A stretch of 64,000 nucleotides of DNA from Prochlorococcus sp. AG-449-G23 (GTDB lineage: Bacteria > Cyanobacteriota > Cyanobacteriia > PCC-6307 > Cyanobiaceae). The notes under the pieces are model-generated. The model was given only the letters and a program-made list of their open reading frames with translations. It had not been told where the DNA came from and made no database searches. Position 1 is the first letter of the stretch, and every line of letters starts with the position of its first letter. The translations under genes and the position numbers were made by a program. Shown here in pieces: positions 1 through 7,905 of this stretch. The DNA is taken from positions 62,001-126,000 of the forward strand of contig QCQJ01000002.1 of assembly GCA_003209585.1 (NCBI GenBank), written 5' to 3'.

Positions 1-143
1 ATCTGAGACTCCTTTTGTTCAGGAAAATTAACTAAAGTTTATTTAGTGAGAGCAAAAAAAGTTACAAAAATATTTTGCACTTACTTCATTCTTCACAAAT
101 TTACGTCATAAAGAGATAATATCTTTTAGTTAAGTATTTTTTT

Positions 144-150
144 AAAGGAG
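144..150 (+). promoter_or_regulatory. Ribosome binding site of bicA
   Basis: The sequence AAAGGAG lies 7 bases upstream of a TTG codon at 158. It is one of the few clear Shine-Dalgarno sequences in this window and decides the TTG start, since no ATG in frame gives a better N-terminus. The preceding 140 bases hold no recognisable gene; they are AT-rich, and a GATAAT hexamer at 115-120 could be a -10 element without a clear -35. Confidence 0.7.
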
Positions 151-157
151 AGAATCT

Positions 158-1813
158 TTGCGAATAATTAATGGATTTCACTTAAAGAATGTAAGAGGCG
201 ATATTCTTGGAGGGATCACTGCCGCAGTGGTAGCTCTACCTCTAGCTCTTGCTTTTGGTAATGCTGCGTTAGGACCTGGCGGAGCAATTTATGGGCTATA
301 TGGTGCTGTAGTTGTTGGTTTTTTAGCGGCATTATTCGGCGGAACACCTGCTCAAGTTAGTGGACCTACCGGTCCTATGAGTGTAACTGTTGCTGGAGTA
401 GTAGCAGGCTTAGCAGCTGTAGGAGTTCCACGAGATCTGTCTGCAGGACAAATTTTACCTTTAGTGATGGCAGCTGTAGTAATTGGCGGTGTACTGCAAA
501 TATTATTCGGGATTCTAAAACTAGGAAAGTACATTACGTTAGTTCCATATTCTGTTGTTTCAGGATTCATGTCTGGCATTGGAGTAATAATCATTGCACT
601 TCAGATCGGTCCATTACTAGGAATTAGCACTAGAGGTGGAGTAGTCGAATCTTTATCAACTGTATTTTCAAATTTCCAGCCCAACGGTGCTGCTATTGGA
701 GTGGCGATAATGACACTAGGGATAGTATTTCTAACTCCTAGAAAAATAAGTCAATGGGTTCCTTCTCCTCTCTTGGCCCTATTGATAGTAACTCCAATAT
801 CAATATTAATTTTTGGAGATGGTGCTATTGATAGAATTGGAGAAATTCCAAGGGGAGTTCCATCTTTAAATTTCCCAAGTTTTAATCAATATTTTCCAAT
901 TATTTTCAAGGCAGGATTAGTCCTCGCAGTACTTGGTGCAATTGACTCTTTACTGACATCTCTTGTAGCAGACAATATCTCACAAACAAAACATAATTCT
1001 GATAGAGAACTTATTGGTCAAGGGATAGGAAATGCTGTTGCAGGTCTTTTTTCAGGTTTACCTGGAGCAGGGGCAACAATGAGGACAGTTATAAATGTTA
1101 AATCTGGAGGCTCAACTCCCATTTCTGGTATGGTTCACTCAGTTGTGTTGTTGATAGTTTTAGTCGGTGCAGGACCTTTAGCTGAGCAAATACCAACTGC
1201 GTTGCTCGCAGGAATTCTTATAAAAGTTGGTCTAGATATCATTGATTGGGGATTCTTGAGGAGGGCTCACAAGTTATCTTTAAAAACTTCAGTCGTAATG
1301 TACGGCGTACTTCTAATGACTGTTTTTTGGGATTTAATTTGGGCTGTTTTGGTAGGTGTATTCATAGCAAATATGCTCACTATTGATTCAATAACCGAAA
1401 CTCAACTAGAAGGTATGGATGAGGATAATCCTTTATCAAAAGATGATCAAGCAAAAAATGCATTACCTGCAGATGAAAAAGCAATATTAGATAGATGTTC
1501 AGGCGAGGTAATGCTATTTAGACTTAAAGGACCACTTAGTTTTGGAGCAGCTAAAGGGATATCTGAGAGAATGATGCTTGTAAGAAACTACAAAGTTCTG
1601 ATATTAGATATCACTGATGTACCACGACTTGGAGTAACGGCGACTCTGGCAATAGAAGATATGATGCAAGAAGCAAAAAATAATTCTAGAAAAGCATTTG
1701 TTGCTGGTGCTAATGAAAAAGTAAAAGATAGATTAGCTAAGTTTGGAGTTGAAGGCATTATTGAAACAAGAAAAGAAGCTTTGGAAACTGCTCTAAATGA
1801 AATAGCCAAGTAA
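158..1813 (+). CDS. bicA: SulP-family sodium-dependent bicarbonate transporter BicA
   Basis: Inner-membrane transporter that brings HCO3- into the cell for the carbon-concentrating mechanism, presumably driven by Na+. The 551-residue protein has the SulP layout: about a dozen hydrophobic segments over residues 10-400, the SGPTGPM signature at 68-74, and a cytoplasmic STAS domain from about 447 to the end. The N-terminus (RGDI-GG-TAAVVALP) closely resembles Synechococcus BicA as I remember it. Start is TTG with a strong ribosome binding site. It is first in a tight operon with sbtA (3-base gap) and sbtB. Substrate is inferred from family and operon context; a sulfate role is less likely because of the sbtA/sbtB neighbours. 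Confidence 0.9.
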   Translation: MRIINGFHLKNVRGDILGGITAAVVALPLALAFGNAALGPGGAIYGLYGAVVVGFLAALFGGTPAQVSGPTGPMSVTVAGVVAGLAAVGVPRDLSAGQILPLVMAAVVIGGVLQILFGILKLGKYITLVPYSVVSGFMSGIGVIIIALQIGPLLGISTRGGVVESLSTVFSNFQPNGAAIGVAIMTLGIVFLTPRKISQWVPSPLLALLIVTPISILIFGDGAIDRIGEIPRGVPSLNFPSFNQYFPIIFKAGLVLAVLGAIDSLLTSLVADNISQTKHNSDRELIGQGIGNAVAGLFSGLPGAGATMRTVINVKSGGSTPISGMVHSVVLLIVLVGAGPLAEQIPTALLAGILIKVGLDIIDWGFLRRAHKLSLKTSVVMYGVLLMTVFWDLIWAVLVGVFIANMLTIDSITETQLEGMDEDNPLSKDDQAKNALPADEKAILDRCSGEVMLFRLKGPLSFGAAKGISERMMLVRNYKVLILDITDVPRLGVTATLAIEDMMQEAKNNSRKAFVAGANEKVKDRLAKFGVEGIIETRKEALETALNEIAK

Positions 1814-1816
1814 TTT

Positions 1817-2815
1817 ATGGAAATAAATCCAATTCTGCAAAATGTATTAGCCCCGCCAGTTCTTTTCTTTTTGATTGGAACAATATCAGTACTCTTTAAA
1901 TCTGATTTAGAAATACCAGCTCCATTACCTAAACTCTTCTCCTTATATCTACTACTAGCTATTGGGTTTAAAGGAGGTATAGAGATACAGAAAAGTGGTT
2001 TTACAGATCAAGTATTGCCGACTTTAAGTGCTGCAATACTCATGTCGCTAATAATCCCGCTGATTGGATTTTTAATTTTAAGATTTAAGTTTGATGTCTT
2101 TAATTCAGCAGCAATAGCAGCAGCATACGGTTCAATTAGCGCTGTTACATTTATTTCCGCAGAAAGTTTTTTGGAAAGTCAAAAAATAGCTTTTGATGGG
2201 TTTATGGTTGGCGCCTTAGCTCTAATGGAATCTCCTGCAATAATTGTTGGATTATTACTTGTAAAATTTGCAGCCCCCAAAAATAGACCAAAATCAAGAA
2301 AAATGCATCTAAGCGCGATATTACACGAATCCCTTTTGAATGGATCAGTTTATTTATTGCTCTCAAGCTTAATTGTAGGATTTCTAACTGCTTCAAGTAA
2401 TCCCTCAGGGATTGAAAAAATGGAGCCTTTTACTGGACAATTATTCTATGGAGCAGAATGCTTCTTCTTGTTAGATATGGGAATAGTCGCTGCTCAAAGA
2501 TTGCCGAGACTGAAGAATGCGGGTTCGTTCTTAATTGGCTTTGCCATTTTCATGCCTTTATTTAACGCATTTATTGGTGTTTTGGTTGCAAGATTTTTAT
2601 CTTTAGGACCTGGCAACGCACTTTTATTTGTGGTTTTATGTGCAAGCGCCTCTTATTTAGCAGTTCCTGCGGCGATGAGGATGACAGTTCCAGAAGCTAA
2701 ATCTAGTTATTATATTTCAACTACACTAGGTCTAACTTTCCCATTCAATATAGTTATCGGCATTCCCATATATATGAGTTTAGTAAATACCATTATCCCA
2801 TTTTCCCCTCTGTAA
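1817..2815 (+). CDS. sbtA: Sodium-dependent bicarbonate transporter SbtA
   Basis: Inner-membrane Na+/HCO3- symporter of the cyanobacterial carbon-concentrating mechanism. The 332-residue sequence is almost entirely hydrophobic, with about ten membrane segments in two repeated halves and a polar loop near residues 150-170 (APKNRPKSRKMH). Features of the SbtA family include the early KGG-EI-KSG segment and the conserved EP/GP-rich C-terminal half. It sits 3 bases after bicA and 2 bases before the PII-like sbtB, which is the usual partner. Family assignment is from overall sequence and context, and is firm. Confidence 0.93.
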   Translation: MEINPILQNVLAPPVLFFLIGTISVLFKSDLEIPAPLPKLFSLYLLLAIGFKGGIEIQKSGFTDQVLPTLSAAILMSLIIPLIGFLILRFKFDVFNSAAIAAAYGSISAVTFISAESFLESQKIAFDGFMVGALALMESPAIIVGLLLVKFAAPKNRPKSRKMHLSAILHESLLNGSVYLLLSSLIVGFLTASSNPSGIEKMEPFTGQLFYGAECFFLLDMGIVAAQRLPRLKNAGSFLIGFAIFMPLFNAFIGVLVARFLSLGPGNALLFVVLCASASYLAVPAAMRMTVPEAKSSYYISTTLGLTFPFNIVIGIPIYMSLVNTIIPFSPL

Positions 2816-2817
2816 AA

Positions 2818-3099
2818 ATGAAAAGATTAGACTTGATATTCAGTGAAAGAGAACTAGATGCAATCATTAAAACATTAGAAAAAGCTAATGTTCCTGGATA
2901 TACAGTTATGAAACACGCCACCGGCAGAGGTCCTGAAAGAGTTGTTACTGAAGATATGGAATTTACAGGATTAGGAGCAAATGCTCATGTAATTGTTTTT
3001 TGTGAGCAAGAATTAATAGATAAAATGAGAGATAACATCAGGGACGATTTAAGCTATTACGGAGGGGTAGCTTATATTTCAGAAGCAACCCCGCTTTAA
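2818..3099 (+). CDS. sbtB: PII-like regulator SbtB (short form)
   Basis: Small cytoplasmic trimeric PII-like protein that binds adenyl nucleotides and SbtA to regulate bicarbonate uptake. The 93-residue protein shows the PII-like fold pattern: beta strand with LDLIF, helix, a T-loop region containing HATGRGPERVV, and C-terminal strands. It starts 2 bases after the sbtA stop. Longer SbtB proteins end in a cysteine-containing CGPxGC loop; this one stops at EATPL with no cysteine pair, so redox control through that loop is not expected. Identification rests on its position after sbtA as well as the sequence. Confidence 0.88.
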   Translation: MKRLDLIFSERELDAIIKTLEKANVPGYTVMKHATGRGPERVVTEDMEFTGLGANAHVIVFCEQELIDKMRDNIRDDLSYYGGVAYISEATPL

Positions 3100-3121
3100 A
3101 TAAAAGAAGAAATATTTAATT

Positions 3122-4078
3122 TTAAGAATGAATCCAATCTACTCTTATATTTTTTCTACTATTTAAATATCTATCAATTGACATTGCGGCAATACATCCA
3201 TCAGAAGCAGCAACAACTGCTTGCTTAAATGGTGTATTTCTTATATCTCCAATAGCCCATACTCCATCAGAGTTTGTAGACATAAAGTCATCCACAATAA
3301 CTCCTCCATCTTCTTTTAAAGCAATTTGATCCCCTAAAAAATCAGTAATCGGCTTTGAACCACTCATATAGACAAAGACTCCATCTAAATTTAAATTGAT
3401 AGGATTTTCTTCTTGCTTATTTTTTACAACAACCCCATTCACGCCCATATCATCACCCAATATTTCCAATAATCTTGTTCTACTCCAATGTTTTATATTT
3501 GAATTATCCATTAATTCCATAGCTTCTTCATTATCTGATTTAGGGTCACTTGATGTAATCCAATGCACAGTTGATGCAAATTTAGTTAGAACAGTTGCCT
3601 CTTCAATTGCCTCCTTGTTAACTCCAACAACGGCAACTTCTCTATTTTTATAAAAAGCCCCATCACATGTAGCACAATAACTTACTCCTTTGCCAAGAAA
3701 ATCCGCTTCGCCCTTAAATGATGCGGGCCTACCCATAGCTCCACTTGCAAGTACAAGTGCTTTAGCTTTGAAAGTCCCCTCGGGTGTATAAACCATTTTC
3801 CATTCTCCACTAGCATCTATACCAAACACTTGTGCTCTTATATAGTCTGTGCCATATTGCACAGCCTGTTCTCTCATTAGAGTAAGCAATTTCTCCCCAC
3901 TTATATCAACAGGAACTCCCGGATAATTAGCTATTTGATGAGTTATTGCTAAGGCGCCAACAGATGGATTTTTATCTATAATTACTGTCTTTAAGTTTGA
4001 ACGAGATGTATAAAGTGCGCAAGTACATCCGGCAGGACCTCCTCCGATAATAACTACATCTGACTCAATGATTTCCAA
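3122..4078 (-). CDS. Thioredoxin-reductase-like flavoprotein, probable diflavin-linked disulfide oxidoreductase (DDOR type)
   Basis: FAD-dependent disulfide oxidoreductase of the thioredoxin reductase fold, 318 residues. The FAD-binding GGGPAG is at 12-17, the redox CATC motif at 135-138 and the second FAD motif (AIGD) at 275-278. The NADPH domain that follows CATC lacks its signature: the segment at 148-161 reads VAVVGVNKEA instead of a GxGxxA motif, and the usual HRR motif is absent. This pattern fits the DDOR family described from Gloeobacter and Synechocystis, which carries a second FAD in place of NADPH. Electron partner unknown. It stands alone, convergent with sbtB. Calling it ordinary trxB would overstate what the sequence shows. 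Confidence 0.8.
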   Translation of the reverse strand: MEIIESDVVIIGGGPAGCTCALYTSRSNLKTVIIDKNPSVGALAITHQIANYPGVPVDISGEKLLTLMREQAVQYGTDYIRAQVFGIDASGEWKMVYTPEGTFKAKALVLASGAMGRPASFKGEADFLGKGVSYCATCDGAFYKNREVAVVGVNKEAIEEATVLTKFASTVHWITSSDPKSDNEEAMELMDNSNIKHWSRTRLLEILGDDMGVNGVVVKNKQEENPINLNLDGVFVYMSGSKPITDFLGDQIALKEDGGVIVDDFMSTNSDGVWAIGDIRNTPFKQAVVAASDGCIAAMSIDRYLNSRKNIRVDWIHS

Positions 4079-4333
4079 TTTAATAAAACTCCTTTTTAGT
4101 AGTTAATTAGATGAGTTCTTGGTTAGAAGATATCTTTTAATGTAAATACCTAACCTATACATAGATATAAGTTAAAAGAAAAAAGAAAAAAAAGCATGAT
4201 ATATAAACAAACTTTCATAGGAAAAACATAAAAAATTAATTTTCAAAATGATCAGTTACGTGAAATGTTCTGTATTGATCTATTATTAGGTCATATCGAA
4301 AAATCAATTGCCGTAGAAACATTATATTTTTCC

Positions 4334-4651
4334 ATGACCAACTCTGATTACTTTATAAAAGCTGCTATTAAGAAAGTAACCGAAAAATTAAACTACATAT
4401 TGGTTGAGAAAATTGAAGAAGCAACAAATATTGCTCAGGATGCTCCGGAAATTCTCAAAAAAGAATTTGATAGTTTGAAAGAATCCATAATTGAAGAAGC
4501 CTCAAGAATGGAGAAAGCCGAAAATGTTAAAGAAAATGAGTCCACAAATACTTATCAAGATTCCAAAATAAAAAAAGCTTTAAATGAAATTGAATGTATC
4601 AATAAGCAAATTGATCTCTTTAATAAAACCATAAATAATCAAATTAAATGA
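4334..4651 (+). CDS. Hypothetical protein, translationally coupled to the UbiB-like kinase gene
   Basis: Function unknown. From the ATG at 4334 the protein has 105 residues, highly charged and helical, with heptad-like spacing in two parts (KKVTEKLNYILVEKIEEA and the C-terminal EIECINKQIDLFNK). No membrane segment. An in-frame ATG at 4265 would add 23 residues (MFCIDLLL...), but the more polar start MTNSDYF looks more natural; neither has a clear ribosome binding site. The stop TGA overlaps the next gene's start (ATGA at 4648-4651), implying translational coupling with the ABC1/UbiB kinase. It may act with that protein; this is inference from overlap only. Confidence 0.65.
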   Translation: MTNSDYFIKAAIKKVTEKLNYILVEKIEEATNIAQDAPEILKKEFDSLKESIIEEASRMEKAENVKENESTNTYQDSKIKKALNEIECINKQIDLFNKTINNQIK

Positions 4652-6315
4652 GTTATCACATCCTTCATTATCGTTTAAAAAAATTGAAGAGGGCCTTTCT
4701 TATCTGGATAACTCTGATTTCGCTTTTAATAAATTTGTGGATAGATAATATTAGATTTACAATTTTCCAAACTAAGAACAACGAAAAAAGTAGGGTCCAA
4801 ATTAAAAGAGCTAGGTGGTTTACTAATCAACTAATAAAGCTTGGTTCAGCATTTATTAAAATTGGACAATTATTATCAGCGAGACCTGATTTAATTCCTA
4901 ATACATGGATACAGGAATTGTCTAAATTGCAGGATCAAGTTCCTAATTTTTCATTTGCGCAAGTTGAAGAAACTATAAAAGAGGAACTAAAGTCTAATTT
5001 TAATAAAATAGATCAAATAATATGTGATCCGGTTGGATCAGCATCACTAGCTCAGGTTCATAGGGCGACTTTAAAAGATGGTAAGAAAGTAGTATTTAAA
5101 GTTCAAAGACCTAATTTAAAAGAATTGTTTATTATCGATTTGGGTATAATGCAGCAAATAGCGGGATTGTTGCAGAAAAATAAGAATTGGAGTCGAGGAA
5201 GAAACTGGGTTGAGATTGCTAAAGAGTGTAGGAAAGTTCTAATGAAAGAGCTTGATTTTAACTGTGAAGCACAATATGCAGCAAGATTTAGACAGCAATT
5301 TCTTGATGATGAAAATGTTGAAGTTCCTGAAGTAATTTGGGATATGAGCAGTGAAAAAGTGCTTTGTTTAAGTTATCTAGAAGGAACAAAAATAAGCGAT
5401 TTAGAAAAATTACAATCACAAGCAATTGATTTACCTAAAATTGCAGAAATAGGTGCTATCAGCTATCTAAAACAATTAGTAAATTACGGTTTTTTTCATG
5501 CAGACCCTCATCCAGGAAATCTAGCAGTTTCAAATGAAGGTAAATTGATTTTTTATGATTTTGGAATGATGGGCAATATCTCAAATAATCTTCAAACAAG
5601 ATTAGGGGAGATGGTTAAGGCTGCTGCTTTAAGAGACGCCTCAACACTTGTGAGTCAATTACAACAAGCTGGGCTAATATCAAAAGATATTGATGTCGGA
5701 CCAGTCAGAAGATTAGTCAGATTGATGCTTAAAGAAGCCTTAACTCCCCCATTTAGTCCAAATATTATTGAAAAATTATCTGGAGATTTATACGAACTTG
5801 TTTATGAAACACCATTTCAATTGCCCGTTGATTTAATCTTTGTGATGAGAGCTTTATCAACGTTTGAAGGAGTTGGTAGAATGCTTGACCCAGGGTTTAA
5901 CCTTGTATCAGTTACCAAGCCTTATTTAATAGAACTTATGACCTCAAATAATCAAACTCCCAACGATTTAATTAACCAATTTGGAAGGCAAGTAGGTGAA
6001 CTAGGATCTAAAGCTGTTGGAATTCCCAAAAGAATCGATGAAAGTTTAGAAAGATTAGAGCAGGGCGATTTACAATTGCAAATCAGAATGGGAGAGTCTG
6101 ATAGGCAATTTAAAAAAATGTTTACTGCTCAAAAAACTTTAGGCCATTCAATTCTTATAGGAAGCTTATCAATTGCATCTGCTTTACTCGTAACCAATAA
6201 ACAAAATAATTTTGCATTATTGCCACTTTTTTTTGCACTCCCAATAAGTATTGATTGGATAAAATGCCAATTAAGTATGAGAAAAGGCTCACGTTTAGAA
6301 AAACTTAAGCGCTAA
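4648..6315 (+). CDS. ABC1/UbiB/AarF-family atypical kinase
   Basis: Member of the ABC1 (UbiB/ADCK) family, atypical kinase-like ATPases linked to isoprenoid quinone metabolism; in cyanobacteria and plastids they are associated with plastoquinone or thylakoid lipid homeostasis. In 555 residues the family markers are intact: KIGQ at 71-74, the alanine-rich loop GSASLAQVH at 130-138, the nucleotide-binding Lys151 in VVFKVQRP, catalytic HADPHPGN at 284-291 and metal-binding DFG at 304-306. A hydrophobic N-terminal stretch (about 16-32) and two segments near 495-535 may anchor it in the membrane. Coupled by ATGA overlap to the preceding small gene. Exact substrate unknown. Confidence 0.9.
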   Translation: MSYHILHYRLKKLKRAFLIWITLISLLINLWIDNIRFTIFQTKNNEKSRVQIKRARWFTNQLIKLGSAFIKIGQLLSARPDLIPNTWIQELSKLQDQVPNFSFAQVEETIKEELKSNFNKIDQIICDPVGSASLAQVHRATLKDGKKVVFKVQRPNLKELFIIDLGIMQQIAGLLQKNKNWSRGRNWVEIAKECRKVLMKELDFNCEAQYAARFRQQFLDDENVEVPEVIWDMSSEKVLCLSYLEGTKISDLEKLQSQAIDLPKIAEIGAISYLKQLVNYGFFHADPHPGNLAVSNEGKLIFYDFGMMGNISNNLQTRLGEMVKAAALRDASTLVSQLQQAGLISKDIDVGPVRRLVRLMLKEALTPPFSPNIIEKLSGDLYELVYETPFQLPVDLIFVMRALSTFEGVGRMLDPGFNLVSVTKPYLIELMTSNNQTPNDLINQFGRQVGELGSKAVGIPKRIDESLERLEQGDLQLQIRMGESDRQFKKMFTAQKTLGHSILIGSLSIASALLVTNKQNNFALLPLFFALPISIDWIKCQLSMRKGSRLEKLKR

Positions 6316-6320
6316 AAAAA

Positions 6321-7616
<1,296 letters not shown>

Positions 7617-7656
7617 TTAATTATTACTATTTAAATCCTATTAATAGCTGAACTAT

Positions 7657-7714
7657 TTGGCTAATATCTGAAATATATATGTTAATTGGCTAATATCTGA
7701 AATATATATGTTAA
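7657..7714. repeat. Perfect tandem duplication, 2 x 29 bp
   Basis: Two identical head-to-tail copies of a 29-base unit (7657-7685 and 7686-7714), each starting TTGGCTAATATCTG and ending ATATGTTAA. It lies 44-101 bases upstream of the enolase start and in the 292-base gap between the divergent genes eno and clpB. Each copy contains an alternating AT run that reads TATATATT on the reverse strand and could serve as a -10 element, so the duplication may have doubled the eno promoter core. Only the identity and position are seen; the promoter role is inferred. Confidence 0.95.
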
Positions 7715-7805
7715 CCAAATAAAATTTTTAAAATTCAGAAATACTTAGATATTAGTTAAAGCTTTTATTAATTCAAAAGTCCCAGCAACCTCTCTAATAA
7801 ATATA

Positions 7806-7835
7806 ATTTTCAAATTCATTTTACAATTTGAAAAT
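7806..7835. promoter_or_regulatory. Inverted repeat upstream of the clpB-like gene
   Basis: A perfect 11-base inverted repeat, ATTTTCAAATT and AATTTGAAAAT, with an 8-base loop, lies 71-100 bases upstream of the clpB-like start. It is not followed by a T run on either strand, so it does not look like an intrinsic terminator. It could be an operator or a leader-RNA hairpin. The rest of the gap (7614-7905) holds the 29-bp tandem repeat and no recognisable gene. Confidence 0.55.
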
Positions 7836-7905
7836 CTTTGGATGATTATTGGTGCACATCCTATTTAGAATATTAATTAATAATCAACTATAGTTTTTAT
7901 AGTTT

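Noticed and set aside
3122..4078. Ordinary NADPH-thioredoxin reductase (trxB)
   Set aside because: The NADPH-binding motifs are absent although the fold and CATC are present.
4079..4264. Possible small RNA or promoter in the 4.1-kb gap
   Set aside because: Only AT-rich sequence with A runs; no stable stem or conserved motif could be supported.
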